Assembly (NCBI RefSeq): GCF_001423295.1
Contig: NZ_LMNG01000005.1
Coordinates: forward strand, 586 to 64,585
Length of the DNA stretch: 64,000 bases
From: Methylobacterium sp. Leaf112
Lineage (GTDB): Bacteria > Pseudomonadota > Alphaproteobacteria > Rhizobiales > Beijerinckiaceae
Direction: 5' to 3'
Part shown: positions 6,308-14,671 of the stretch, in pieces
Layout of the letters: every line of letters starts with the position of its first letter
Position numbering within the stretch: position 1 is the stretch's first letter
Notes under the pieces: model-generated
Told to the model about the DNA's origin: nothing
Seen by the model: the letters and a program-made list of their open reading frames with translations, nothing else
The model's database searches: none
Translations under genes and position numbers: made by a program

Positions 6308-7309
6308 TCAGTTCGGTGAGACCGCGACGCCCCACGGCAGCAATCCCACCGGAATGCTCTTCACCACCTTCTCGGCGGCCACATCCACCACCGAGATGTC
6401 GTTCGACGAGCCGTTGGTGGAGAACAGCAGCTTCTGGTCGGGGGTGAAGGCGAGCTGCCAGACGCGCTGGCCGACGGGGAGGTACTTCTCCACCGTGTGG
6501 GTCTTGGCGTCGATGACCGCGATGCGGTTGGCGGGGCCCAGCGCCACGAAGGCCTTCGAGCCGTCCTTGGTGATGCGGATGCCCACGGGCTGGATCGCCT
6601 CGTCGTTCACGCTCGGGATCTTGAAGGTGATCTTCTTGACCACGCGGCGCGCGGCGACATCGATGATGCTCACCGTGCCGCCGACCTCGGCCGAGACCCA
6701 GAGGAACTTCCCGTCTGCGGTGAACTCGGCGAAGCGGGGGCGGGCATCCACCAGCACGTTGTCGATCACCTGGAACGTGGTGGTGTCGATGAAGTGGGCC
6801 ATGTTGGTGGTCTCGGAGGTGTTGACCAGGATTTTTCCATCGGGCGACAGGCCCATCCCCTCCGGCTCGACGCCCACGGGCACCTCGGCCATGACCTTGT
6901 TCTTCTCGACGTCGATCACCGTCACCTGGCTGTCGTCCTCGTTGGCGACGTAGAGCAGGTTCCCCGTCGGCCCCAGGATGAACTGCTCCGGATCGGGCCC
7001 CGAGCGGAGCGAGCGCACCACCTTGCCGGTGGCGGTGTCGAGGACGTCGATGCGGTCGTCGTCGCTGGCGCAGACGAAGAGTTCCTTGCCGTCCTTGCTG
7101 GTGGTGACGCCGCGGGGGCGGCGGCCGACCTTCCAGGTGCCCGTCACCGCCAGGGTCTCGCTGTCGATGACGCTGACCGAGTTGCCCTTCTCGTTGGTCA
7201 CGTAGACGGTGTAGGCGCTGGCCGAACCGGTCCCGGCGAGAGTCGTGGCGGCGAGGAGCGCCCATGCCAAGACCGATCCCGACGCGTTCGCCTTGAAGCC
7301 GCGGCTCAT
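6308..7309 (-). CDS. lutB: YVTN-family periplasmic beta-propeller, PQQ-alcohol-dehydrogenase-associated (LutB)
   Basis: A 333-residue exported protein with a signal peptide to about residue 31 (SASA-YTV). It is built of about seven repeats with the YVTN/NHL-like pattern, e.g. YTVYVTNEKGNSVSVIDSET, LYVANEDDSQVTVIDVEKN and LFSTNGSSNDISVVDVAAE. This matches the beta-propeller family found with PQQ-dependent dehydrogenase ABC systems. GAGGAGG stands 7 bases before the ATG at 7309. It follows lutA by about 146 bp on the same strand. The role is unknown; a protein-interaction or substrate-handling scaffold in the periplasm is an inference. Confidence 0.85.
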   Translation of the reverse strand: MSRGFKANASGSVLAWALLAATTLAGTGSASAYTVYVTNEKGNSVSVIDSETLAVTGTWKVGRRPRGVTTSKDGKELFVCASDDDRIDVLDTATGKVVRSLRSGPDPEQFILGPTGNLLYVANEDDSQVTVIDVEKNKVMAEVPVGVEPEGMGLSPDGKILVNTSETTNMAHFIDTTTFQVIDNVLVDARPRFAEFTADGKFLWVSAEVGGTVSIIDVAARRVVKKITFKIPSVNDEAIQPVGIRITKDGSKAFVALGPANRIAVIDAKTHTVEKYLPVGQRVWQLAFTPDQKLLFSTNGSSNDISVVDVAAEKVVKSIPVGLLPWGVAVSPN

Positions 7310-7455
7310 CCTGTGTCCTCCTCGCGCCCACCGCTGTCTCGCGCGCGGTTGGGCATGCAGCGTTACTATAGTGCAGCCCCGTCTCACGGGGAGCGCCGGA
7401 CCGCAAGCGGGACGGTCACCCATTGCCGCAGGCCCCGGTCGATCAGGGACCCCCG

Positions 7456-8694
7456 TCAGAGAAATTTGCAGGTGGTCTCGGGGAGATCGATCCCGAGGGT
7501 ATCGAGCGGCGTGCGCTGGTGGGTGAAGCCCTGCTCGGGCGCCACCGAGACCATGGCTTTAGGCTGAACCACGATCACCGGCTGGCGCAACTGGTGGTCC
7601 CACGGCCGGTAGGTGAGCGATACGCCCTTGTAGGCCGGCAGGCTGAAGGCGGGGTCGGCGAAGTAGGGTGCGAGCACGGCGGGGTCGGCGGTCTTCTTCT
7701 GCGTCGCCGCCTCGCCGATGGAGCGCACGGCCGCCCAGGCCTGGTAATCGAGGGGCCGCATGAGGCGCCCGGCCTGGCGCCGGAACCGGTTCTGCGCCTG
7801 CGCCGCACCCCAGGTCTCCAGGGTCGGATGCCAGGTGGTGGCGATGAGCCCCTGCGTGCCGGCCACGGGGCGCGGATCGACGGTGCGGAACGGGACGTAG
7901 TCGCCCCAGTCGTTGGCCTCGTCGGCCACGATGGCGAGGTCGTAATCGACGCCGCGGGTGAACACCATCGCCTCGGAGCGGGTCGGCGTGTCGCCCCGCG
8001 CCTTGGCGAGCGGCCCGAAGGTCCAGGGCTTCTCGGCCGTGATCTTGAGGTTGAACTTGCGGGCCGAGTTCTTGAACGCCTCGGCGTAGAGCCGGTCCCC
8101 GTCCTGCGGGCCGGTGATGAGGAACATCTTGCGCCAGCGCATCAGGGTGAAGAACTGCGCCAGCGCGTCCGTCTGCATCGCCCGGCTGGGCAAGACGTGG
8201 AACACGTTCCTCCGGCAATCGACTCCGCGCAGGCGGTCGTCGGGGGCCGCGACGTTGAAGACCGTGACGCCCTCCCCCTTCACCGCATCGGCGACGGCCA
8301 GGACCGCGTCGGCGGGAAGTGCCAGGACGAGGAACTTGATGCCCCGCCCCGTCAGTTCGCGGGCGGCATCGACGGGGCTCTTCGTGGCGTCGAGGGCGAT
8401 CTCATCGAGGGCGTACGTCTGCTTGGTGAAGCGGCCGGTCGTGTTGTTGTCCTTGATCGCCATGCGGGCGCCGGCCACGCCCTCGTCCTCGGGCGCGGCC
8501 TCGGCATCGTAGGAGGAGGGGGCGAGCTCGGGCCGGTAGATCAGCCCGATCCGGGTTTCCGTCGCGGCGGGCGTCGGAGCCGCCGCCGCCTCCGAGCGTG
8601 CGAGCTCCTGCGCGACGGCGGGGAGACACCACGAGCCGCACAACCCGAGGAGGAGAGCGAATGGGGCGAGGGGGGAGCGCGTCGAAGCCTGCAT
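7456..8694 (-). CDS. lutA: ABC transporter periplasmic substrate-binding protein (LutA)
   Basis: A 412-residue exported protein with a signal peptide (about 1-28). The remainder has the pattern of branched-chain-amino-acid-type binding proteins: IGLIYRPELAPSS near the N-terminus, GARMAIKDNN, and LTGRGIKFLVLALPADAVL. It corresponds to the substrate-binding family of PQQ-dependent alcohol dehydrogenase ABC systems. It is the first gene of the minus-strand lut run, facing a 225-bp divergent region that should carry the cluster promoter. In M. extorquens, LutA is reported as the periplasmic lanthanide-binding component of the uptake system. The final residues contain a single Cys (TCKFL). Confidence 0.87.
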   Translation of the reverse strand: MQASTRSPLAPFALLLGLCGSWCLPAVAQELARSEAAAAPTPAATETRIGLIYRPELAPSSYDAEAAPEDEGVAGARMAIKDNNTTGRFTKQTYALDEIALDATKSPVDAARELTGRGIKFLVLALPADAVLAVADAVKGEGVTVFNVAAPDDRLRGVDCRRNVFHVLPSRAMQTDALAQFFTLMRWRKMFLITGPQDGDRLYAEAFKNSARKFNLKITAEKPWTFGPLAKARGDTPTRSEAMVFTRGVDYDLAIVADEANDWGDYVPFRTVDPRPVAGTQGLIATTWHPTLETWGAAQAQNRFRRQAGRLMRPLDYQAWAAVRSIGEAATQKKTADPAVLAPYFADPAFSLPAYKGVSLTYRPWDHQLRQPVIVVQPKAMVSVAPEQGFTHQRTPLDTLGIDLPETTCKFL

Positions 8695-8919
8695 GAGGCG
8701 ATCACGCTAACAACATTGTTCCGCCACGCTCAATCGGCGTTTGATAAGGAAACCATAAACCCCGCCTGCAGCCCGAGCCGTTCCGGGCGCACGGTGCACG
8801 CGGCAGGATACCGCCGGGATGCAGGGATCACCCTGCCTCCCCCGGCGTTGCCAGCCGGTGGTTCGGGTATCATCCTGCCGACAGGCCCGGGCTGCGCCCG
8901 ACGCGAGACGAGCGAAGTC

Positions 8920-9456
8920 ATGACGCGACCGATCCCCCTCCCCCGTGCCGGACACGTTTGCGCGAGCCTCGGTCTCCTGCTGGCCCTGGCCGTGGGAGCG
9001 CCCGCACAAGCCGCCCCCGAGAAAGCGGCGATCTTCGGCATCGAACTGTTCGATCCCGGCGTGGTCGGGGGCCGTAAGGCGCGGCCGGACGAGACCCGGC
9101 GCCTCGGCCTCGTCACGGAGGAGCTGCGCAAGGCCCTCGGTGAAGCGGTCGAGCCCATCGACGTCGCGCCGCAGGCCGCCGAGATCGCCAAGCAAGCACC
9201 GCTCTACAAGTGCGACGGCTGCGCCGCCAGCATCGCCAAGACCCTTGGGGCGGACCTCGCCATCAGCGGCTACGTCGAGAAGGGCTCGAATCAGATCTTC
9301 AACCTCACGGTGACCATCGCGGAGGCCGCCACCGGCAAGATCGTGCGCGGCGGCCGGGTGGTGATCCGGGCCGACACCGACGACACCTGGGCGCATGCCA
9401 TGCGCTGGGTGGTGAAGAACCGCCTGCTCGCCGAACCCCTACCGAACCGCTCGTGA
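8920..9456 (+). CDS. Exported DUF2380-type protein
   Basis: A 178-residue protein with a signal peptide ending near AQA-AP. The mature part begins KAAIFGIELFDPG and contains APLYKCDGCAASIAKTLGADLAISG, with a CxxC, followed by the VEKGSNQIFNLTV strand pattern of DUF2380 proteins found in PQQ/methanol-oxidation neighbourhoods. It is divergent from lutA, so the two share the 225-bp control region, suggesting co-regulation with lanthanide or methanol metabolism. The biochemical role is unknown. ATG 8920 gives a proper signal peptide. Confidence 0.75.
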   Translation: MTRPIPLPRAGHVCASLGLLLALAVGAPAQAAPEKAAIFGIELFDPGVVGGRKARPDETRRLGLVTEELRKALGEAVEPIDVAPQAAEIAKQAPLYKCDGCAASIAKTLGADLAISGYVEKGSNQIFNLTVTIAEAATGKIVRGGRVVIRADTDDTWAHAMRWVVKNRLLAEPLPNRS

Positions 9457-9518
9457 TGCGTCCGGTTTTTTGCTAGGGCCAACGTCGCATCCGCGCAGGG
9501 TTGCGCGGAAAGCCAGCT

Positions 9519-9566
9519 GAACGTTGTCGATCCCGAACGTTGCCGATCCCGAACGTTGCCGATCCC
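9519..9566 (+). repeat. 16-bp unit repeated three times directly before the mfnB start
   Basis: GAACGTTGYCGATCCC occurs at 9519, 9535 and 9551; the third unit abuts the ATG at 9567. The repeat occupies the place where a ribosome-binding site would be, and no Shine-Dalgarno-like sequence is present in it. Confidence 0.92.
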
Positions 9567-10328
9567 ATGAGTCCGAGCGAGTCGAAACCACCGTTGTTGA
9601 TGCCCTCCCCCTTCGAACGCGGTGCGTATCCCGACGACGCCGTTCCGCGTCTCCTCGTGAGCGTACGCGACGCCGACGAGGCCCTGGCCGCCGCCGCCGC
9701 GGGCGCGGATCTGGTCGATGCCAAGGACCCGGACCGGGGGGCCCTCGGTGCCCTCCCCGTCACGACGGTGCGCGCCCTCGTCGATCGCATCGCTGGACGT
9801 GCCGTCACCAGCGCCGTGGCGGGCGAGCCGACGGACGCGACCGCCCTCGCCCCTTGCGTCGCCGCCATGGCCGCCACGGGGGTGAACTACGTGAAAGTCG
9901 CCGTGCAAGGGGGCTTTCCCGACACGGCACTGGCCGAGGCCGCCGCGGCCGCGCCCGGCCGGCTCATCGCCGTGCTGTTCGCCGAGCATGAACCCGCGCC
10001 CGCTCTCGTGGCGCGTGTGGCGGCGGCCGGATTCGTCGGTGCCATGATCGACACGGCGACCAAGGACGGGCGCCGCCTGCCCGACCTCCTGCCGATTCCG
10101 GTCCTGACGGCCTTCACCCGCGCCTGCCGTCGGCACGACCTCGTCTCGGGCCTCGCCGGCTCCCTCGCGCTCGCCGACATCAAGAGCCTGGCTCCCGTCG
10201 GCCCGCACTACCTCGGCTTCCGCGGCGGCCTGTGCCACGACAGCGATCGCACGAAAGGCCTCGATCCGGCCCGGGTGGCGGAGGCCGTGCGGATTTTGCG
10301 CGCTTGCGCCCGCCGAGACGCCGCATGA
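9567..10328 (+). CDS. mfnB: (5-formylfuran-3-yl)methyl phosphate synthase, methanofuran biosynthesis
   Basis: A TIM-barrel enzyme of the MfnB (DUF556) family, which joins two glyceraldehyde-3-phosphate molecules to form the furan precursor of methanofuran. Visible hallmarks are RLLVSVRDADEAL at the start, LVDAKDPDRGALG (catalytic Lys near residue 53), VNYVKVA, MIDTATKDGR (second conserved Lys) and LGFRGGLC near the end. Length (253 residues from 9567) is slightly more than archaeal homologues because of the N-terminus, so an internal ATG at 9600 is a realistic alternative start. The stop overlaps the next gene (ATGA). In methylotrophs the product feeds the methylofuran used by the formyltransferase/hydrolase complex in formaldehyde oxidation. 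Confidence 0.9.
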   Translation: MSPSESKPPLLMPSPFERGAYPDDAVPRLLVSVRDADEALAAAAAGADLVDAKDPDRGALGALPVTTVRALVDRIAGRAVTSAVAGEPTDATALAPCVAAMAATGVNYVKVAVQGGFPDTALAEAAAAAPGRLIAVLFAEHEPAPALVARVAAAGFVGAMIDTATKDGRRLPDLLPIPVLTAFTRACRRHDLVSGLAGSLALADIKSLAPVGPHYLGFRGGLCHDSDRTKGLDPARVAEAVRILRACARRDAA

Positions 10329-10903
10329 GTTCCGAAGTCATGGTCGTGAAGGTCGGCGGCAGCCTCCTGTCCGACGCCGGCCGCCTGCGCGCTGTCCTCG
10401 CCGGCCTCGCGGAGGGCCGGGACGGCCCCTGCGTGGTGGTCCCCGGCGGCGGCCCGTTCGCCGAGGCCGTGCGGACCTCTCAGGCGGCGCTCGGCTTCGG
10501 CGATGCGCTGGCCCACCGCCTCGCCCTCGACGCCATGGGCCGCATGGCCGAGATCTTTTCGGCGTTCGAGCCGCGCTTGGCCATCGCCACGACGTGGGAT
10601 GCGGCATCGGCGATCCTCGCCCGCGGCGGTGTGCCGGTCTGGGACCCCATCACCCTCAAGGCCGGGCATCCCGACATCCCGGAGACCTGGGACGTCACCT
10701 CCGACAGCCTCGCCGTGTGGCTCGCCACGCAATGGAACGCGCCGCGCTGCGTCCTGGTGAAATCCGCCCTCGTGCCCATGGGAGCATCGTTCGAGGATCT
10801 CGCCCGTCTCGGCCTCGTCGACGCCGCGTTCCCGGCCTTCGCGGCGCGCTACACCGGTGCCGTCGTCCTGCGTGGCCCAGCCGAGACCAGGGCCGCCGCA
10901 TGA
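10325..10903 (+). CDS. Amino-acid-kinase-fold enzyme, MfnE-like kinase of methanofuran biosynthesis
   Basis: A 192-residue protein of the amino acid kinase superfamily: KVGGSLLSD phosphate-binding loop at the N-terminus and VVVPGGGPFAEAVR. It is shorter than aspartate or glutamate kinases and similar to small archaeal kinases such as MfnE, which phosphorylates aminomethylfuran phosphate. Start and stop both overlap the neighbours by ATGA, so it is coupled to mfnB and to the DHPS-like gene. This context makes a role in methanofuran synthesis likely. The substrate cannot be proved from sequence. Confidence 0.82.
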   Translation: MSSEVMVVKVGGSLLSDAGRLRAVLAGLAEGRDGPCVVVPGGGPFAEAVRTSQAALGFGDALAHRLALDAMGRMAEIFSAFEPRLAIATTWDAASAILARGGVPVWDPITLKAGHPDIPETWDVTSDSLAVWLATQWNAPRCVLVKSALVPMGASFEDLARLGLVDAAFPAFAARYTGAVVLRGPAETRAAA

Positions 10904-12453
10904 GCACCCCCGAACACCTCGTCTTCATTACCGGCCGCATGGCCAAGGCGCGCCTCGAGAAGGTCGCCGCCACGCTCCCGGCCGATCGCTTCGCCTGGAG
11001 CATCGCCGATGCCGGGGTGAAGGTCGCGGCCCTGATGACCGAAGAAATCATCCGACGCCGGGTGACGATTCCCGAGGGCGCCACCCGCATCGTCCTGCCG
11101 GGCCGTTGCCGGGCGAACCCGGAGGCCCTAGCCCAACATTTCGGCCTGCCGGTGGAGCGCGGCCCCGACGAGATCGTCGACCTGCCGGCCTATCTCGGCC
11201 TCGCCGGACGCACGGTGGATCTGTCGCGCCACGACCTGCGGATCTTCTCCGAGATCGTCGACGCCTCCAAGATGAATCCCGATCAGATCCTCGCGAAAGG
11301 CCTCGACCTCGCCCGCCGTGGCGCGGACGTCATCGACCTCGGCGGCCTGCCCGACACCGATTTCCCGCACCTCGAGGACTGCGTGCGCCTCCTGAAGGGC
11401 GCCGGCCTCAAGGTCAGCGTCGATTCCTTCTCCCTCGACGAACTCACCCGCGGCGCCAAGGCGGGCGCCGATTTCCTCCTGAGCCTCAACGAGGACACCC
11501 TCGATCTCGCCTTCGAGACCGACGCGGTGCCGGTCCTCGTGCCCGTGCGGCCCGACGATCTCGCCTCCCTCGACCGGGCCATCGAGCGCATGGAGAAGTC
11601 CGGGCGTCCCTACATGGCCGACCCGATCCTGGAGCCGATCCATTTCGGCTTCGTCGAATCCATCACGCGCTATCACGAGACCCGGCGACGCTGGCCCGGC
11701 ATCGAGATGATGATGGGCACCGGCAATCTCACCGAGCTCACCGAGGCCGACAGCCTCGGGGTCACGGCGCTGCTGGTGGGCATGTGCTCGGAACTCAGCG
11801 TCCGCAACGTGCTCATCGTCCAGGTCTCGAACCACACCCGCCGCACGGTGGAGGAGCACGATGCGGCGCGCCGGGTGATGTACGCGGCCAAGGCGGATTC
11901 GGCCCTGCCGAAAGGTTACGGCCGCTCCCTCCTGGCGCTCCACGACAAGCGCCCCTATGTGCAGACCCCGGACGAGATCGCGGCCCAGGCGGCCGAGGTG
12001 AAGGACCCGAACTACCGCATCGCGGTCGCGGAGGACGGCATCCACGTGTTCAACCGCGACACCCATGCCATCGGCACCGACGCCATGGCGTTCTTCCCCG
12101 ATCTCGACGTGGCGCAGGACGGCGCCCACGCCTTCTACCTCGGCGGCGAACTCACCAAGGCCGAGACCGCCTGGCGTCTCGGCAAGCGCTACGTACAGGA
12201 CGAGGCCCTGGTCTGGGGTGCGGCCGCCGACGCCGAAATCGAGGACACCACCGCCTTCAAGAAGGCCGGGCACACCAAGCATTCCGGCCCGGACGGCGCG
12301 AGCCGCGATACCACATCGCCCGAGGCCGATGCGGGCCGGCCCGAGACCTTGGGCCCAGGGGAGACGTCCGCCGCCGATGCGGTGTCGGAGGTGCCGTCGG
12401 AGGCCGGCGCCCGCATCGTCTGCGGCAAGCTCGTACCGGCCGGGAAAGCGTAA
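10900..12453 (+). CDS. Dihydropteroate-synthase-related protein (DUF6513 type), archaeal-like C1 cofactor gene
   Basis: A 517-residue protein. Residues about 1-120 form a distinct N-terminal domain (HLVFITGRMAKARLEKV). About 125-370 form a TIM barrel resembling dihydropteroate synthase (FSEIVDASKMNPDQIL, GADVIDLGGLPDTDFP, LKVSVDSFS, MADPILEPIHFG). The rest includes DTHAIGTDAMAFF. The last 70 residues are low complexity. Such proteins are found in methanogens and in H4MPT-using methylotrophs and are presumed to act in H4MPT or methanofuran synthesis; a pterin-coupling step is an inference. Coupled to the kinase gene by ATGA overlap. Confidence 0.8.
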   Translation: MSTPEHLVFITGRMAKARLEKVAATLPADRFAWSIADAGVKVAALMTEEIIRRRVTIPEGATRIVLPGRCRANPEALAQHFGLPVERGPDEIVDLPAYLGLAGRTVDLSRHDLRIFSEIVDASKMNPDQILAKGLDLARRGADVIDLGGLPDTDFPHLEDCVRLLKGAGLKVSVDSFSLDELTRGAKAGADFLLSLNEDTLDLAFETDAVPVLVPVRPDDLASLDRAIERMEKSGRPYMADPILEPIHFGFVESITRYHETRRRWPGIEMMMGTGNLTELTEADSLGVTALLVGMCSELSVRNVLIVQVSNHTRRTVEEHDAARRVMYAAKADSALPKGYGRSLLALHDKRPYVQTPDEIAAQAAEVKDPNYRIAVAEDGIHVFNRDTHAIGTDAMAFFPDLDVAQDGAHAFYLGGELTKAETAWRLGKRYVQDEALVWGAAADAEIEDTTAFKKAGHTKHSGPDGASRDTTSPEADAGRPETLGPGETSAADAVSEVPSEAGARIVCGKLVPAGKA

Positions 12454-12457
12454 CGCC

Positions 12458-13054
12458 GTGCCGCTGATCCTCGAGACCGTCGTCACCACGACCTCGCCCG
12501 CCGGCGACCTGCACCTCGTGCCCTTCGGTCTGATCCAGGACGGGGCGGAGTGGGTGTTGGCCCCGTTCCGGCCGTCGCCCACCATCCTCAACCTCGAATC
12601 CAATCCGGTCTTCGCCGCATCGAGCCCCAGCGACATCCGGGTCATCGCCGGCGCCGTCACCGGCCGGCGCGATTGGGCCACCCTGCCCTGCGACCGCATT
12701 CCCGGCCGGCGCCTCGCCGACAGCTTCGGCCACGCCGAATTCGAGGTGGTGGGGGTGGAACCGGACGAGACCCGTCCGCGCTATCGGGGACGCATGGTCC
12801 ATTCCGCCGCCCATATCCCGTTCTTCGGCTACAACCGGGCGCAGGCCGCCGTGCTGGAGGCGGCGATCCTCTCGACGCGCCTCCAGATGCTGGACCCCGA
12901 CAAGATTTTGACCGAGATGCGCTACCACGCCATCGCGATCGCCAAGACCGCCGGGCCCGCCGAGCGCGAGGCCTGGGACTGGATCGAGGACAAGGTCGCC
13001 GCCGCCCTCGGGCGCGACGACCGCATCCTCGATAAGCCCCCCGCAGCACCTTAA
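12458..13054 (+). CDS. DUF447-family protein, archaeal-like C1 cofactor gene
   Basis: A 198-residue protein of the DUF447 family (archaeal-like genes of methylotrophs; a flavin-reductase-like split barrel). Landmarks are ILETVVTTTSPAGDLHLVPFGL near the start, FRPSPTILNLESNPVFA, and MVHSAAHIPFFGYNRAQAAVLEAAI. A GTG at 12458, 4 bp after the previous stop, is the only start that covers the conserved N-terminus. It closes the Mfn-type operon. The biochemical function is unresolved; co-occurrence with H4MPT/methanofuran genes is the known association. Confidence 0.82.
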   Translation: MPLILETVVTTTSPAGDLHLVPFGLIQDGAEWVLAPFRPSPTILNLESNPVFAASSPSDIRVIAGAVTGRRDWATLPCDRIPGRRLADSFGHAEFEVVGVEPDETRPRYRGRMVHSAAHIPFFGYNRAQAAVLEAAILSTRLQMLDPDKILTEMRYHAIAIAKTAGPAEREAWDWIEDKVAAALGRDDRILDKPPAAP

Positions 13055-13085
13055 GAGTGTGTGTTCCCGAGGAGACGAGACCCCG

Positions 13086-13619
13086 ATGAAGTTTTTGGCA
13101 CTCACGACGGCGGCGGCCTTCGCCCTCGTCTCGTTCGGCGCCCAGGCGCACGGCCCCACCCGCAAGAAGGTCGAGGAGACCGTCGAGATCAACGCCACGC
13201 CGGATAAGGTCTGGGCCGTGATCTCGAACTTCCAGGACATGAGCTGGCTGCCTCCGGTCGAGAAGACCGAGGGCAAGGGCGGCAACGAGATCAAGGCCAC
13301 CCGGACCCTGACCCTGAAGGGCGGCGCCACGGTGGACGAGGAGCTGTACAAGTACTCGGCCGATAAGATGAGCTACTCGTACCGGATCACCAAGGTCGAC
13401 GTGAAGACCCTACCGGTGAACGACTACTCGTCCACCATCAAGGTCGAAGATGCCGGCGGCAAGACCAAAGTGTCGTGGGACGGCGCGTTCTACCGCGGCT
13501 ACATGAACAACGATCCGCCGCCCGAGCTGAACGACGAAGCGTCCCAGAAGGCCGTGCGCGGCCTCTACCGCACCGGTCTCGACGCCCTCAAGGCCAAGGT
13601 CGAGAAGAGCGGTTCTTGA
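13086..13619 (+). CDS. MxaD-like periplasmic SRPBCC protein
   Basis: A 177-residue exported protein: signal peptide to AQA-HG, then an SRPBCC (START-like) domain beginning VEETVEINATPDKVWAVISNFQDMSWLPP and ending in a long C-terminal helix (LYRTGLDALKAKVEK). It resembles MxaD, a periplasmic protein reported to assist electron transfer between methanol dehydrogenase and cytochrome cL. It lies 31 bp after the Mfn-type genes and is coupled to the following beta-propeller gene (TTGA overlap). The classical mxa cluster is not visible here, so this may be a homologue serving another PQQ dehydrogenase. Confidence 0.78.
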   Translation: MKFLALTTAAAFALVSFGAQAHGPTRKKVEETVEINATPDKVWAVISNFQDMSWLPPVEKTEGKGGNEIKATRTLTLKGGATVDEELYKYSADKMSYSYRITKVDVKTLPVNDYSSTIKVEDAGGKTKVSWDGAFYRGYMNNDPPPELNDEASQKAVRGLYRTGLDALKAKVEKSGS

Positions 13620-14590
13620 GCGACATCCGCTCGCATCGCGCAGCACGGAAGGGCCGGCGTCATGCCGGCCCTCTCCTCCTCGCCCTGATGCTCGTCACGG
13701 CGCAGGCACGCGCCGAAGAAGCCCTCGTCACGGCGCAGGGCGCCAATGTCCTGGCCGTGGTCGACCTCGAGGCCGGTGCGGTGGTGGGCCAGATCGCCAT
13801 GGACGGCGCGCCCGCCGGCATCGCGCTCTCGCCGGACCGCAAGACCGCCTACGTCACCCGCCCCGAGGGCCCGGGCCTCGCGGTGGTGGACCTCGCGACC
13901 CGCACCGTCACCACCACCCTCGCCCTGCCGGGTGGCCCGCTCGGGATCGCCGTGAACCCGAAGTCCGGTGTCGTCTACGTGGCCGATTGGTACGGCAGCC
14001 GGGTCTTCGTGATCCCTGCCGATGGCTCCCGCCTCGAGACCGAGTTCCAGGTCGGCGCCTCGCCCTCCGGCATCGCCGTGACGCCGGACGGCGCCACGGT
14101 CCTGGTGGCCAACCGCGAGGGCGATACGGTCTCCGTCGTCGATGCCGCCACCCTGGCCCTGACCCGCACGATTCCCGTCGGCCGGCACCCGTTCGGTCTC
14201 ACCCTCGATGCGGCGGGCGCCCGCGCCTACACCGCCAACGTCACCTCGAACGACGTCTCTGTGATCGATGTCGCGGCCGGCACCGAAATCGGCCGGGTGA
14301 CCACGGGCGAGCGGCCCTACGTGGTGGCCCTTGCCGGCAACCGCGGCTTCGTCACCGACCAGTATGCAGGCACGGTGAGCGTGTTCAATCTCCAGACCCT
14401 CACCAGCGTCGCGGCCATCGAAGTCGGCGACCACCCCGAGGGCATCGCCGCCACCCGCGACGGCACGAGCCTGGTGGTGGCGAACTGGGGCTCGAACACC
14501 CTCAGCATCCTCGACGCCGCCACCCTCAAGGTGACGAAGGAGATCCCGGTCCCCGACGGTCCCCGATCCTTCGGCGACTTCTTGCGCTGA
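13616..14590 (+). CDS. Exported YVTN-family beta-propeller protein
   Basis: A 324-residue exported protein. The TTG at 13616 overlaps the stop of the MxaD-like gene and gives a twin-Arg-free but basic signal peptide (RKGRRHAGPLLLALMLVTAQARA). The rest is a seven-bladed propeller of YVTN repeats (AYVTRPEGPGLAVVDLATR, VYVADWYGSRVFVIPADG, AYTANVTSNDVSVIDVAAG and others). It is related in type to LutB but is a separate gene. Together with MxaD it suggests a periplasmic module near PQQ-dependent oxidation. A perfect terminator follows the stop. Confidence 0.8.
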   Translation: MSDIRSHRAARKGRRHAGPLLLALMLVTAQARAEEALVTAQGANVLAVVDLEAGAVVGQIAMDGAPAGIALSPDRKTAYVTRPEGPGLAVVDLATRTVTTTLALPGGPLGIAVNPKSGVVYVADWYGSRVFVIPADGSRLETEFQVGASPSGIAVTPDGATVLVANREGDTVSVVDAATLALTRTIPVGRHPFGLTLDAAGARAYTANVTSNDVSVIDVAAGTEIGRVTTGERPYVVALAGNRGFVTDQYAGTVSVFNLQTLTSVAAIEVGDHPEGIAATRDGTSLVVANWGSNTLSILDAATLKVTKEIPVPDGPRSFGDFLR

Positions 14591-14609
14591 AGGCAGGTCG
14601 CCTTTCCCC

Positions 14610-14653
14610 AAACGAAGAACGGCGGCTCCCTGGGGAGCCGCCGTTCTTCGTTT
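14610..14653. terminator. Strong bidirectional terminator between convergent genes
   Basis: A 20-bp perfect stem: AAACGAAGAACGGCGGCTCC pairs with GGAGCCGCCGTTCTTCGTTT around a short loop. A-rich and T-rich ends on both sides let it serve the beta-propeller gene and the convergent lipoprotein gene. Confidence 0.85.
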
Positions 14654-14671
14654 CAGCCCCTGCGGGCCGCT

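Noticed and set aside
7310..7455. Separate small gene between lutB and lutA
   Set aside because: The frames there are short and Arg/Gly-rich with no start signal; the gap is consistent with a promoter or leader only.
9519..9566. Direct repeat array as a CRISPR or iteron candidate
   Set aside because: Units are contiguous without spacers and only three copies exist; no cas genes or replication genes are near.
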